A stretch of 64,000 bases of DNA from Enoplolaimus lenunculus (taxonomy: Eukaryota > Nematoda > Enoplea > Enoplida > Thoracostomopsidae): the NCBI GenBank assembly GCA_030248215.1, contig JASANG010000517.1, positions 1 through 64,000 of the forward strand, in the 5' to 3' direction. Under the pieces are notes generated by a model. The model searched no databases, had not been told where the DNA came from, and was given only the letters and a program-made list of their open reading frames with translations. A program made the translations under genes and the position numbers. Of the stretch, positions 10,637-22,862 are shown piece by piece. Every line of letters starts with the position of its first letter. Within the stretch, counting starts at the first letter, position 1.

Positions 10637-12420
10637 CGGTTGAAATTTACAAAAAATTTAACGCAAAAAAGATTGGCAAAATCTTTTTTCCAGATATTTC
10701 CAATTTCCGGATGTCAATTTTGTTTATAACCGGAACGTTGAATTTTGAACTGCATTTAATTGCTGTCGACAAAAAGTTTGATTAAAAGCAACAAAAAATT
10801 CTAGTGATTTTTCATATTTGATGCCTGTTTGGCAATGGTATTGTTTCAAATAAACCGCTCATGATTTTATGAAAATTACATGCTTAGAATTCGTAAATTA
10901 CTACAACGCACGATATGCAAAAACAATTTTAGAATCGGTTTCATCTAAAAACTTTGGCTTGGGATTTAACTGGAAGCTTATTAAAGATTTCAAATGGCAA
11001 AAATGAACGAAAAACAACAGGTGGAATTAAAAAATTTGAAAAAATAAACAAATTTATTTGCAAGCTATTAATTTTCAGACGACATGCTTTTGAAACGTTC
11101 TTTTTAACAATTAACAATGATATTTCTGCGGGGTACAACTATAATTATTGAACTCAAATGCACGTATTTTCAAATGTGTCTAGCACCTGTTGTCTGTCGC
11201 CTGTTGGAGATAAATCTTATAGTTTAGTGATTGGTGAGTTTCGGAATTCAGGACATTTTTCGCATTTGAATTGTCCTTATGCCAATTTTCAGTTGGAATT
11301 TCGCAATGGCACTAATCCGTTAGATTGAAGTACTTTTAAAACTTAAGAATGCTTTAAAGTTTCGAACCCTGCTGTATTTGTGCTGGAGTCATTTATGCGC
11401 TACAATTAGAAATAATTGACGTTTATGGACTCTTATTAGGGTTTAGGGACTCTATCCGCTTACGAACTCTTATTTATAGGAATACTGACTCCTATTGATT
11501 TGGACTCAAAATGGGGTCCCCCTCTTATTGCCCCCCTCTTATTCGGGTCGCTGCAGTAGGTGCTACATACATTTGAGAATACAGGCGTAGAATCCAGCAG
11601 GCTATTTTAATACCTGTCCAAGTGCTCTTTTCCTCGTTTATCCGTAAATTTGAGGAAGAACAATATCCCCTGTACTCTTGTATACAAACCTGTTTGCCTA
11701 CTGGCATAACGAATTGCAATTCGCTAAAAAATTTAATTTCACAACAAAAGTTTGGTTTAATTTTTTGTATTTTGTATCTGGTATTTTTTTCAATTAAGCA
11801 GTTGATTTATAAAAATTATAAATTTAGCAACCGTAAATTACTGAAACACACAGTATATACAAATATGTTTACACAATGGTTCAGCTAAAATCTATGGCGT
11901 GGCATTTCTATGCCTAAGCTTAGAACATAGAAATAAATATTTCAGCTAATATCATTTTGTTTCTCAAAAACTACTTGCATAAATTTTAACTTTCAAACGA
12001 TGGAACGCCTACGAGAGCGTAATTATGGACAATTTTAGAAAAAATGATTAATGCGATGGTCATAATTTGGACAACAATAAATCCATACAGAGTTCTTCGG
12101 AACAAATACCTGTACATTAAAATACCCGATACGGTTTTTAGGTTGCGTTTTTGTCATCTAAAAATTTGGGCAAATTTAACCTAAAATCCGGTTTTATTTT
12201 CCAATCACAAATTGTTGGAACCCTTACATTTCAAGTACAGGACATCATATATACATTGTTAGTTTTAATATGTCACTGAATATAAAATATTGCTGAAAAG
12301 AACCACAACGATATACGTAATCCGTTCAACTTTTCAACATTAAATACAATTGTATTGGTAAAAATTGTTAGTTCCGGATAAAAATACCGGAAATGCCATT
12401 ATCAAACTTTATCGGGTTCA
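10637..12420. other. Gene-free stretch with fragments of two dispersed repeats
   Basis: 11164-11580 is bounded by TCAAATGTGTCTAGCACC and GGTGCTACATACATTTGAG, inverted ends of the family at 35573-35793. Inside, 11420-11560 matches a repeat built on GGACTC...CTCTTATTCGG that recurs near 28.2, 52.4 and 62.45 kb. The rest is AT-rich and unremarkable. Confidence 0.5.
10849..10854 (+). terminator. Candidate poly(A) signal of the 6.6-10.5 kb gene
   Basis: AATAAA, 324 bases after the stop codon and beyond the AAAC microsatellite that starts the 3' UTR. Confidence 0.4.
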
Positions 12421-12431
12421 TGAAAAGATCA

Positions 12432-12783
12432 TGGACGGAACGTTTTTCTGCGGGACTGCAACAGCGTAAGCTTATGTTTAAGACTAATTTTTTGCTTAGG
12501 TTTAGGCTTAGGCTTAGTAGTATGTTTATACTACTGTGACGGTCCTGTTCTGGACCTTTGCCAGTTTACGGCATGCATAGAAATGACAGAAAGCTAGCTT
12601 GCGGAACGTTTTTTGTGGGACTAGAATAAGCTTAAGCTTTAGACTATTTTTGCTTGGCTTAGGATTACGCTTAGGCTTAGGCTTAGAAATAAACTTATTC
12701 TTACGCTTAGGCTTAGGCATAGGCTAGGTGTAGGCTTAGGAATAAGCTATAATACTGTTCCGCCCCTGTTCTTTACGTTGGTC
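12432..12783. mobile_element. Two adjoining (TTAGGC)n MITE copies, family B
   Basis: First copy about 12432-12560, from GGACGGAACGTTTTTCTG to GGTCCTGTTCTGGACC. Second from about 12590 (GCGGAACGTTTTTTGTGGGA) to CGCCCCTGTTCTTTACG-TTGG at 12783. Both have CTTAGG cores of differing length. Confidence 0.65.
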
Positions 12784-12999
12784 GACCCTTAAAACGTTGA
12801 GAGGTTGACATTTTTGAAAAAATTTTGTCATTCAACTGCAAGGCCACATCTAAGCTTAAATGGAATACACAACCCAAATCCCACTCACAATCCGAGATCT
12901 CGACCCTGGTGTTATTGTATACCTTATTTAGGCAAAGGTCAACGTTGGAAATGAACCATTGGTCGTGGGTCAAATTTTCGGAAATTTGAATGTGTCATA

Positions 13000-13240
13000 A
13001 TGGGTTTGGTCACCGTGAATCATGGTTCATGTTGGAATAACACGTCCTGCACGATCCCTGTTCGAAGTTTTGCTGAATGTTAACGGTCACACCAGGAATG
13101 GAACCTCGGCCGTGCTGCACTCGAGTCAATCATGCTGCCACTACACCATGTGAACGAATGTAACATGTTCATAATCCGGATGTGTGCACATGTACGACAG
13201 TCAATGCTTAACATACAATTTTCGTGAATATACAGCGATA
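13000..13240 (-). mobile_element. tRNA-derived SINE, degenerate copy
   Basis: Matches the element at 4419-4690 (shared CACGATC-CTGTTCGAAGTTTTG and GTGTGCACATGTA). Box B here is altered (GGTTCCATTCC), so it is probably inactive. Confidence 0.6.
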
Positions 13241-13358
13241 GATCATATACCATGACCAATTTCCGTTCGTCTCTGGCTAAACTCATGTCTAAGCCTAAGC
13301 CTAAGTCTAAGCCTAAGCCTAAAAATCAGAAAACTAAAAGTCGTTTCTAAACCTAAGT

Positions 13359-13504
13359 GGCCAATGTACACAACAGGGGCGGAACACTATTGTAAGCATA
13401 TTCCTAAGCCTAAGCCTAAGCCAAGCAAAAAATAGTCTAAAGCTTAAGCTTATTCTATTCTAGTACCACAGAAAAACGTTCCGCCTCTGATCTTTACATG
13501 GGTC
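13359..13504. mobile_element. (TTAGGC)n MITE, family B
   Basis: Ends GGCCAATGTACACAACAGGG and the inverse of GACCCATGTAAAGATCAG; CCTAAG core. Flanks ACCTAAGT and ACCTATAG may be a decayed 8-bp duplication. Confidence 0.75.
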
Positions 13505-13675
13505 ACCTATAGCCTAAGTCTAAATATAACTCAGTTCTAAATCCAAATCATAATTTATAAACCTAAAAGCTAAAGCCTGCGGTTTACATAATTTCAATCA
13601 AGCTCATTCGACCGCTGGCGTAACGTTGCAAAACAGTGGTTTCAGCTGCGCTGGTAGCAGCGCACTGAAACACGG

Positions 13676-13927
13676 CACTGTAAATTCCAGTGAGTTGATT
13701 TTAATTCAAATTCAGTTGAATCGCTCAGTCTGAGTTAGGACAATCACAACTCAGAATAGTGATTTCATTCAACTGCATCTGAGTTAATTGATCAATTCAC
13801 GCGGATTCAACTCAAAATGGAGTGAGAATCAATTCAAATCAGAGGGAGTTAACGTTTTCAGGTATTGACTCAGAAATAACTAACTTTCCGTCTAAGTTGA
13901 TTAATTAACTCATTGGAATTTACAGTG
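13676..13927. mobile_element. CACTGTAAATTCC fold-back MITE
   Basis: Begins CACTGTAAATTCCAGTGAG and ends with the inverse, CTCATTGGAATTTACAGTG. The whole body is a pair of imperfect inverted arms rich in AACTCAGA/TCTGAGTT words. Confidence 0.85.
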
Positions 13928-14174
13928 GACCAAAGTCACCGTCCCTAAAATCCAGATTCATTTCTATTGATAATCGCGTTGCTTCACAGAATCATCGTTA
14001 GCGTTTATCAATTTTGTCTATAAAATCCAAAATTTCAGTCGTTTTTTTCAAGCGGACGCCCCATTCCACTCAAGATTCTCCCTATCCCGTTGATCCCACA
14101 AGCGTCCGACACAAACAAATGTTGTTTTCTTCTAACAATTGGTGTAAAATGCCAAAATTATGAACTGCCAATCG

Positions 14175-17100
14175 CTATTCAACGCCTTCATGAGATACGT
14201 CAGTGAACGCTTTTTCACGCAATGCATTTCGTGCAATGTTTTTCAACATTGTATATCGAGGTATTATTGGATACATTACAGATCGTTCATATTCAGTGCG
14301 TAAGCTTGCAACAATTGCACGTAAACCGCAGTATTTTTTAACAATGCGAAATATGTCCGATTGCAGCGACGCTGTTAATTTTCGCAATTCATCAGTTGGT
14401 TTCACTGAAATTAATAAACAAAAACGATCACTGTAAAATTTCAGTGGGTTGATTTTAACTCAGAATAAGTTGAATCGCTCAGTCTGAGTTAGGACTATTA
14501 GAAATCACAATTTTAAGTTGATTCATTTCATTATGAGTTAATTAATCAACTCACCCAGAGTCAATTCAACTCAGAATGAGAATTAACTCAACTGAGAATG
14601 AGCTAATGTTTGCTGATATTAATTCAGAAATAACCAACTCGCTAGCTGAATAGATTAATCAACTGATTGGAATTTACAGTGATGACTGCTGTAGCACAGA
14701 AATGTGCACTGTAAATTTCTGTGATTAATCAACTTAGAGAACGAATTAGTCATTGGCTGGGTTTTCAAAACCCTACATATTAAGTACGACTTAGTACTTA
14801 AGTACGCGTAAAGTCGCTGTCTAAATTTGATAGATTACAAATTTACCATTCAAGCATACTAACCTTGACCAATTTGAAATTATAGACTGTTGGTGCCTCA
14901 TCAATATAAAGCAAAACTATTACTTTCTTGTTATGAGAATGGCTGACATTTGGCGTTTACTTGTTTTTGCTCGGAAATTAAAGTATTTACTAAAATTCGG
15001 CGACTAAGTAATTACTTAAGTTTAACTAAGGTAAATACTTAAGTAAGATTTCAGAAACCCAGCAATTTTCGGTTATTTCTGAGTTAATACGGAGAAACAT
15101 CGACTCGCTCTGAGCTGATTAAATTCCGGGTGACTTGATTAATTAACTCTCAGAATGAGTTCAATCAATCAAAATGGCACAAAATTTGTTTACAACTTTG
15201 GCCAGTGACGTATCTTGAAATTTGTGACGGGGAATCGAACGATATCTTCTAGTGCCAAAAGTTCGTGAGCGAAGCAACCGAGAAACCAAACGCCATTTTA
15301 GTACTAAATCTTGAGACAACATATTCGTTGTGTTTCCTGTTGGGGGCGCTTAATTCTAGTAAAGATCCGCCAAAGACTCTGCTATCAAAAGCATTTTTGC
15401 GGCAGTTCCGGCGGAACATGTATTCGTCATTCCTTGTGGATCCCTCTAGACATTATTGGAAAAAGTGTTTTAATTTACTTTTCAAATTTTCAACTCTTGA
15501 CGTTTCTTTGGCTCGTTCTGATATCATAGCCGCTTGGCCAATTAACGCTGCGATTCCCATTCGTTGTGGATGTGGCGGTAAACAGCTTGCATTTTGTTCG
15601 CTCTGAAAAAACACAAATTCTTGTTTTATTAACGGAAAAATTTTCAGTTTTACTATCTTTAACGACAAATTTAAACAAAACCACGTGCGTATGAGTGAAT
15701 GTGGCTGTAAAGGGTATGATTCTTTAAAAAATTTAAGCAGTTTAGTTTCTAGGCAAAGGTGAAATATTTTAGGAACGAACAAGCATGTATGCCTAAGCCT
15801 AAGCCTAAGCGTAATAGTGAGCTTATACTTAAGTTTACTAAGAAGCCCAAGTTTAAACCTATCCTATTTTTGTCCAAAGCTTAACCTTACTCTATTGCAG
15901 CATCCTCAGAAACACGTTTCGCCCCTGATCTGTACATTGGCCATGAATGGCTCAGCTTTTGGGTATGCAAGTCAATTCAGTTAGAGATAATTTTGAAAAG
16001 CTGTGGCATCAGCAAATTTTTCAACTTTTACTCAATATACCTGGATCAAAAAAATTGCTAATTGAACCTTGCTGTTGAAGCTACATCCGGTTGGAAAAAC
16101 AGCTTCCTGCACGTATGGTTCACATTAAATAAACTCACTATTTCAATACACATTTCGAACAGACCATGACGACACCGGAATTATCCAGTTCAATAGGACA
16201 CTTTTTTGTGTTGCGAAATTTTACAATTTTAAGGCGCATTTTAAGTATTAATCCCTTCTCACATTGATCTGCCCATAGGCAACTCAGCGCAGTGTATATA
16301 CGTTGAATCATATGTATCGTACAGTGTTTAACAAATGCAACACGTATACATAGTACTAAATCACGACAAGACGTGAGAGCCCCCTCGGGCTCGAGCGTCA
16401 AGCTCCTATAGCTGAGTGGTGATGCTAAACGACTACCACTCCAGTCACTGGAGTTCGAAACTTTGCATAAATGTAGGTCTCAGATGAAATCGAAAATATT
16501 CATGTGATAAAGGGCGAAATTGTTATATATTTTGAGATAGACTGAGTCGAATGAGTAAAATTTTTGAAATCATCGTTTATTTGGCTAAAAAACGCATTGT
16601 GAACTTCATATAAACCATTTGCATCGAAAACATTCAGCACGGGATAGCGTAGCGTGGCACATCTCTGCGTTTTCCCTGGATCCGCTACTGCGAACAGTTA
16701 TATTTTTGACTAAAGCAACGTTGGACACTATGAAAAAAAACTCGGTGCCGTAGTCTGTTGACTCTCAAGATTTTTTCTCACAGGCAGTGCAATCTTCTGG
16801 TTTAAAGTTAGGCATGAAATGATCCGAGAAGGTCCTGAGAAGCTCAAATATGCAACAATTTTCAAAATCCAACCATTTTTGGACAAACGCCGGCTGGCGA
16901 GAGATAACCGACAAGACCCCAACCTGCTAAGTTCCTAGTACTAACCTGTAGCCGAGCTTCAATTGAAGGCATTATTCGATTGATATAAAGTTGTTGATCT
17001 TCTTCAGCGCCAGGTTTTGGCAAAAATATCAACGCCCATTCGTATTTTCGTTCCAGGTTTGCTACCTGAAATCATACCAGATGACAAAGTATTATGTAAA

Positions 17101-19293
17101 TTCTGACGCGATTTGGCATAACACAACGGCAGATCGGCTAAATAAGCGTAAATCTCAGCATCTCTGCTTCAGAAGGCCGCAGTTTTAGCGAGCACCCCAC
17201 TCTACAGATGCCTTCGTCCGGATGCCCGTTGTCATGTCATTTTGATAGAAGGTGCTAAAAATGTTTAAGACGGACATACAAGGGTTTTCGAAGACTTACA
17301 AGCAAGGTTGAAATTTTTGTAGGAAGCCGAAAATGCGTCCAGAGGAGCCGAACCCCGCACCCCCGGCACCCCTATGGCTACGGGCCCCTTACCTTTATAT
17401 CACCAAAATTTATATTTTGTTACTTTATAAGGCTACAAATGCGCCCGTTCCCGTTAAAAAAAGTTCGTTTTCCCAAAGTTTAAAATATTTTTGACAACAT
17501 TTTAACAATTATATATCAACGAAACGTTTATTTGTCCTCAAAACAAAGTTTGACTCCACATTTCTGCTAATTCCGAGTTGTGGAATTAAAATTGAAATGA
17601 ATATTGAAAAATATTGCTACTATATTAATTGACCGCTGATGTTGTGTATAAGAAAACAGCGGCATACTTAGCAGGGATAGAATTTGATTAAACACAACCC
17701 CGTTAATATTTTCGACTCTGTTAAAAATATAAATAACTGGCACTTTGTACACTTAGATTGCCAGGCGTAAGCCTAAACCAAAACCAAAGTCTAAGCTTAA
17801 TAAAGCCTAAGCCTGATATTCCTGAAACAAAGCCTAATCATAAGCCGAAGTTTTATGGCAAACTTTAAAATATTTTAAAACCCGAAAATGGTAAATTTTC
17901 AAAAATCAAAATTAAAATTTACTTCTAACAACATTAAATCCAACTGTTTGTACTTTATTAACGGATTCCTGAGTAGTTTGGCAGCCAAGTATTTGTCCTA
18001 AAAATAACCAGAAGTAAAATTATTTTTTATAACCATGAAACTGTAGCACTTGATAATGTTAGCCTGAGTAAAATATAATAGTCCACGGTGTAACCAGATA
18101 TCCGTTTCCGTTTCCGCTAAAAATAGGTATCCGTTTAAGTTTCCGTTATAGAAAGACCGAAAATTCATTTATTTCTACGTTCAAAATGAGTTTTAAATTA
18201 TGTAAAATTTTCGCAATTTTTCATTACAGATGCGCTGCAATTGTGCGCACTGAAACAAAAATCATGATATTCTTCCATAATCTTAAAAATTTCGATAAAT
18301 CCGCTATATTTTGTTCAAAATTTTAGAAAGACCGGTGAACATATTTGCACGTCTCAATTGTGTTGGCAGAAAAATAAAATTTATTTGAAATTTATATACC
18401 TCAATATCTGTTTTCCGTTTCTATAATATTTCGATCTCCATCCGTTTCCGATTTCGTTTCCGTTATTTTTACTATCCGTTTACATCCTGTAATATGCATT
18501 TTTAGAGTATTGGAAAGTAAATTTTAGAATCGGCATAAGGTTTTCAAATAATTCTTGTTTATGAGTTGGGTGCCAATTTAAAATGTTGGTGTTTGCAAAA
18601 CGTGCTAGCCTACCTTTACTAACCAGAAAACTGTTTAACTAAAAATTAATGCGGTAATTTACCCATTAAAATGCTAATGGGGCATTGTAGAGATCAGCGG
18701 CGGAACATTTTTATGCAAGGCTGCAATAGACTAAAGCTAAGCTTTAGACTATTTTTTACTTAGGCTTAGGAATATGCTTTTATACTACTGTCACGGCTAT
18801 GTTCTATATATTGGCCAGAGTATATTTACAATTATACATTGTAAGTATTTAGTAATATTTCTCAAGAAAGCTGCGACTATTAAATATTTATTATGACGGT
18901 CAAAATTTAATTGGATTTTTTGAAATAAATTTGAAAAACTTTAGTAATTTTTTGGGTTACAGTAGGCAAGTAAAATAGTTCCACGTTCACTTTGGACTCA
19001 ACGTTGAAAATATATTTTCAAAACGAAAAATTTAAAAAATGACGAACAAACTTTTTTCAATTTTCTTATGATTAACACTGCAAACAGTTAAAATATTGTA
19101 CTTAAATGATTTTTGAAATTTAAATTGTTTTAAATTTTGACGATAATTTACCTGAAGAGCTTTCAACGACTGCTTGACGCGTCGGTACGAATCTAAAACG
19201 CGATGCTTTGCTTTCATATATCGTGTTGCTTCTGCTAGCACTTTTTCACGATTTGGATCTGAAACACAGCAAACAAATAATAATAATAATAAC

Positions 19294-19328
<35 letters not shown>

Positions 19329-19357
19329 CAATAATAATAATAATAATAATAATAATC

Positions 19358-19389
<32 letters not shown>

Positions 19390-22133
19390 CTTAATAATAA
19401 TCTTAATAATAATAATAATAATAAAGACAACTATACAGGTTCGCAGCCACAGATGTCCACATTTGTGGCGTCAACCTCGTCTAAAAACAGGTTGATCAAC
19501 TGTGTTAATGATGTGTAATATAAAACTAAATTCAACCACCCCAAGCGTAGCGTATAAGATAAATTAAATATGCTAAATATATTGACTAATATGGTTTTAG
19601 TTTCTGTATAATGTTTGCACTTTATTGCCAACTATGATTTCAATCACGTAAAATAATTTAAAGTTAAAATTGAAATGAATTAAAAAATTTTTGCAAAATT
19701 TTGTATAATTTGACCTGCAATCTGAACTGTTGGGTATCGCTATACTTTTTAATAATTTTTATGTCATTCGGAACTATCCGTTGACATGAGTCGCCGTTCG
19801 TCGCTGTCTGTCGCTGTCCGTCACCTTGCGGTATCTTATAACGATACTACACGATGATTGAGAGCGACATACAGCGATCGGGCAATAGACAGCGCCGTAC
19901 GACAGCGCAACCCTAATTTTTGTAAAACATTACACGCTGCAAGAAATTGCCATTTTTTTGAAAATTTTGCACCCAAATTTAAATTTTTGAAATATTCGAT
20001 ATTTTGACGTCTTAAAACAATGTATTTCCCATTCCAAATCAAATTGGCGTTTTGTCAAATGAAAGTAGGTACAACAAATTATAACCCGTTTGACGCAGTT
20101 TATGAATCGGAGTCGAATGATGTCAAATACCGTCACAATTTAGGCTCACAGTAAACGGGTTACGGTGAAATCGCTGAGTTGCTGCCACTACACCAAAATA
20201 CCAAACCACGGCCCTGGTTTTTGTGTTGTAAGCAAAATTTTACACTACAGTATTCTTAAGCACCAGAACGATTAAACGTTAGCACTTAAAAACCAGACAA
20301 CCATGACGTCTCTCACCATATGCAACAACCTTTTAGCATCGGGTTTAACCAAATAAAAAAGATCTGCTTTAACCAAATAAAAAAAGTCAACAAACAGGTT
20401 ATAAAAATATTGGTTCATGTTACCTACGTATAGCATGATGCTTACTAAGCGTAAACCTAAACCTAATCCAAAGCCTAAACTTTCAAGTATATAATTTCTC
20501 AGTGTCAACCAGTAAACAGTACCCTATAATTAACACAGAAAAAACATTTGTTATGGTTTGTGGGCCAAGTTTAAGTCTGTAACAGGTTGCATCTCTCATA
20601 TTGAATTATTTCATTCTCTCAGTATTCAATTCAAAGTGTTTTAATGTCGACCGCAATAATTAAAAACGCTATGTAACATGATTTAAAATGTAAAGAATTA
20701 AATCTATAAGCCCCCCTCCAAAGAAAAATCTGGGCACCGCCAATAACTTTGACAAAGATTATGCAACTGGGTACATTGTGTGTTGGTACTGTCTAAAAAC
20801 TTGAAGTTAAATTATACCAAATTTGAATATTAGATAAAACGTAAATCGCCGGACGGACTAACTAAACTAGAATTTTAAGTTAAACTTAAGACTAACATAT
20901 TTTTATGTTTGAAATAAATTAAACTTATTTTTGGTTTAAGTAACAAATTGCAATATCAGTATTTATTTGTATCTCAGAATTCATTAAGTTTAGCTTAAAC
21001 TAAAACTATACAATGTGTACTTCGAGCAACAGAAAATGTTTCGTTTATAAGCTTAAACGGAATGGATATATTTCATCTGAACGTAAAATATTTAGCAAGC
21101 AACGCCGACCCCCCTACAAAGTAGGTTGGTGTCCGCCAGAAACACAACGCACGGTGGTACATTTCATGTCACAAAAGATTTAGCAAACTGCATAATTTGG
21201 TCAAGAACCATTATGGACATTAGGCAAAGTTAAGTGGTAACGGACATCGGCCTTGTTTCATCTAACTGAGGCTTTTAGGCAAACCATATGACAGATGAGC
21301 TTGAGAGACTACAGTAACTACTTATACAAGGAAACCCGCGAGGGGGGAGCGAAAAGTTCACCCCAGGCCATATATTTTTTTAGCTTTTTTGTCTCACAAA
21401 ATCATCTGTTGAGATTGTAAAAAACGCCACACTCTAAATCGCGTTCAACTGAAAAAATTAATGGCATTTTTTCCTTTGTTTATTATAGTCTTAGGCTATC
21501 ACGAGCTTGTTTTTAAATAACTTCGTGATAGCCTTGGACTATAGGAGATTTTGTGGCACCGTTGACAAAATTATTGTGAACGACGCATTATTACTGAGGC
21601 TTCATAAAATATCGCACGACCGATTTACCTGGTATCAAAGACGCAACCGAATATCCAAACGATGCCGCCACTGAACCGCCAGATGCTGATCCAGCAGTCA
21701 GAGCAACTTTGGCGCCCCCGGAAGTGCTCGCGACACCAGTGTCCGAATTAGGTGTATCCCCAAAATATAATTTTTCCGAAACCGAAGCTATAAGTCGATC
21801 GAGTAGGTAAGTCGTTGAACTCAATCCTTTGGATTCAACTTGTTTTCCAACTGCGTGATCAACTGAACTTGAAGTCCCTGTGTGAAATTGGGTCCGAGCA
21901 GATTTAACTGCTGTTGTGGTGGCGACAGCGCTACGAAATCGCGCTTTACCGGCACCCGATACTGAAGGCACAGGACTTCCTTTAAGCGCTGGTTGGGACG
22001 GCGCGCCTGCTGCGGCCCGAGCCCCGAGGGTATTTTCACTTAACGCTCGTCCAGTATTACGCCATTTTGTGCGTGTTGCAGTTGCACTTAACGCGCTTGC
22101 GTCTGAACGCAAGTCTTGTGATTGTTGCTGCAT
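14175..22133 (-). CDS. Uncharacterised multi-exon protein, 361 residues from the internal start
   Basis: I do not recognise the family. Minus-strand exons: 22133-21629, 19258-19152, 17065-16946, 15602-15479, 14404-14175, with GT-AG borders and matching phases (1, 0, 0, 1), total 1086 nt and stop TAG at 14177-14175. The first ~165 residues are low-complexity, rich in Ser, Ala, Thr, Gly with scattered Arg/Lys. From residue ~169 the protein becomes charged and probably helical (DPNREKVLAEATRYMKAKHR, then VANLERKYEWALIFLPKPG), followed by a His/Pro stretch, an Ala/Ile-rich helix (RMGIAALIGQAAM) and a C-terminal block ending KAFTDVSHEGVE. No signal peptide or membrane segment is evident. The ATG at 22133 directly overlaps a possible acceptor (GCATGCAG, exon from 22127) and a second one (CACAAG, exon from 22114); the latter is phase-compatible with the upstream exon at 29845-30052. 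Convergent with gene 1. Five consecutive phase-matched exons make the gene secure; its function is open. Confidence 0.85.
14429..14681. mobile_element. CACTGTAAATTCC fold-back MITE in the last intron of the minus-strand gene
   Basis: Ends CACTGTAAAATTTCAGTG and GGAATTTACAGTG. It begins only 25 bases from the acceptor of the exon at 14404, so it nearly touches the splice site. Confidence 0.85.
14704..15178. mobile_element. Fold-back MITE interrupted by another element
   Basis: CACTGTAAATTTCTGTG opens the family member; its sequence resumes at about 15067. Between them, about 14759-15066 is an insert with inverted ends CTGGGTTT / AAACCCAG and ACTTAAGTA-rich arms. A sequence like its right end recurs near 26024 (GCTGGGTTTCTGAAATCTTA). 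Confidence 0.6.
15778..15942. mobile_element. (TTAGGC)n MITE, family B, left end missing
   Basis: CCTAAG core followed by CTATTGCAGCATCC and the right end CGCCCCTGATCTGTACATTGG. The left inverted repeat is not recognisable. Confidence 0.55.
16248..16515 (+). mobile_element. TTAA MITE with tRNA-like core, copy 4
   Basis: Left TTAA then TCCCTTCTCACATTGA; right end ATGTGATAAAGGG with its TTAA lost. Box A TAGCTGAGTGGT kept, box B drifted (GAGTTCGAAACT). Intron of the minus-strand gene. Confidence 0.8.
17225..17395. repeat. Dispersed repeat ending GGCTACGGG
   Basis: GGACATACAAGGGTTTTCGA followed by ACTTACAAGCAAGG and a GC-rich tail. Related pieces occur at 22470-22600, 45585-45660 and (reversed) 46020-46110. 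Possibly part of a larger retroelement; no reading frame supports that here. Confidence 0.5.
18077..18500. mobile_element. CCGTTTCCG-rich element, relative of the hAT-type MITE
   Basis: Ends GTAACCAGATATCCGTTTCC and CCGTTTACATCCTGTAAT, with many CCGTTTCCG words near both ends. A shorter relative lies at 36064-36190 (GTAACCGGATATCCG ... CCGTTTGCATCCTG). Confidence 0.5.
18680..18816. mobile_element. (TTAGGC)n MITE, family B, short core
   Basis: From GTAGAGATCAGCGGCGGAAC to GGCTATGTTCTATATATTGG; only a few CTTAGG units. Confidence 0.65.
19278..19428. repeat. (AAT)n microsatellite
   Basis: About 150 bases of AAT units with a few AAC, GAC and CTT changes, starting about 20 bases outside the acceptor of the exon at 19258. 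It lies in the intron upstream of that acceptor on the minus strand. The Asn-rich and Leu-rich frames it opens are artefacts. Confidence 0.95.
19732..19914. mobile_element. GCGCTATACTT-ended element with GTCCGTC words
   Basis: Left GGGTATCGCTATACTTTT, right the inverse of AGGGTTGCGCTGTCGTACGG. The interior repeats TCGCTGTC/GTCCGTCACC. Relatives at 52864-53093 and 60878-61192. Confidence 0.6.
19915..21483. other. Intronic stretch without recognised features
   Basis: AT-rich. 20450-20485 has a few CCTAAAC/CCTAA words. 21100-21370 has worn pieces of dispersed repeats (GCGAGGGGGGAGCGAAAAG). No exon fits the gene here. Confidence 0.4.
21484..21543. other. Strong 22-bp hairpin
   Basis: TATAGTCTTAGGCTATCACG at 21484-21503 plus AG pairs with CGTGATAGCCTTGGACTATA ending at 21543. 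21 of 22 positions pair (two G-T), one T-T mismatch, and the loop is about 16 bases. It is intronic, 86 bases past the donor of the exon ending at 21629. It could be a small-RNA precursor or a relic of an inverted-repeat element. Confidence 0.6.
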
Positions 22134-22349
22134 GCAATATTGTGGGTTTTAACAGGTTATTGCTAATTGCAGTTTAGTGCATGCCGAACATTCACGGTTT
22201 GTTTGGAGTTGAAAAATGTAATTTTAAAAGATTTTTCTTCGTTTCAGGGTTTATCTGTTGTTCATATAGCACCGTAGGTCCCTAGCAACGGAGAAATAGG
22301 GGGCTACATCTCAGATAACCGTTTCTGTTGCCCCATTGTGGAGATAGGA

Positions 22350-22600
22350 GTTGGAAAAATAGTCCATGTATAATAGGGATCAACCTGCCAAGAATAAGAC
22401 TAAACCTGAGCCTAAATCTAAACCTAAATCTAAAAGCATAATCCTAAATGACCTTGCTAAGGGGGCTAAACATTTTTCAGGAGGGACATACAAGGGCTTC
22501 GATGACTTTTACAAGAACGGTCGAAAATTTTCTAGTGGCGGTAAACGCTACCAGGGGAGGGGCTGAGCGCCTGGTTCCCCCTAGGCTACGGGCTTGTGTG
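22350..22600. repeat. Dispersed repeats upstream of the minus-strand gene's internal start
   Basis: 22375-22440 has decayed CCTAAATCTAAA words. 22460-22600 is the ACATACAAGGG...GGCTACGGG repeat seen at 17225. Confidence 0.45.
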
Positions 22601-22665
22601 GGTAATACACTACACGATCACACAATTGTTAGAGCGTACATTATAAAAACCAGCACACTGATTCC

Positions 22666-22862
22666 GGACAAATGTTACTTTTAGGGCCGTTCCGGTTTCG
22701 AGTGAGACTGTAAAAGAGTAGGCTTAAATTCTAGACAACCTTTTTTGCTTAGGCTTAAGCTTAGTCTTAAGCTTAGGAATACGCTTTTGCAACGCTTAGG
22801 CTAAGGCTTACGCTTACAAATACGCTTAAACTACTGTTACGGCCCTAAAAGTAACATTGGCC
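22666..22862. mobile_element. (TTAGGC)n MITE, family A
   Basis: Ends GGACAAATGTTACTTTTAGG and GGCCCTAAAAGTAACATTGG; core of CTTAGG units with GCTTTTGCAACG spacer, inverted relative to 3906-4203. Confidence 0.8.

Noticed and set aside
19032-19518. Long frames rich in Asn, Ile or Leu on both strands
   Set aside because: They are translations of the AAT microsatellite. Only the 35-codon exon at 19258-19152 within this span has splice sites and fits a gene.
22366-22566. Lys/Pro-rich frame (KTKPEPKSKPKSKS)
   Set aside because: Translation of decayed CCTAAATCTAAA repeat; similar frames appear wherever TTAGGC units occur.
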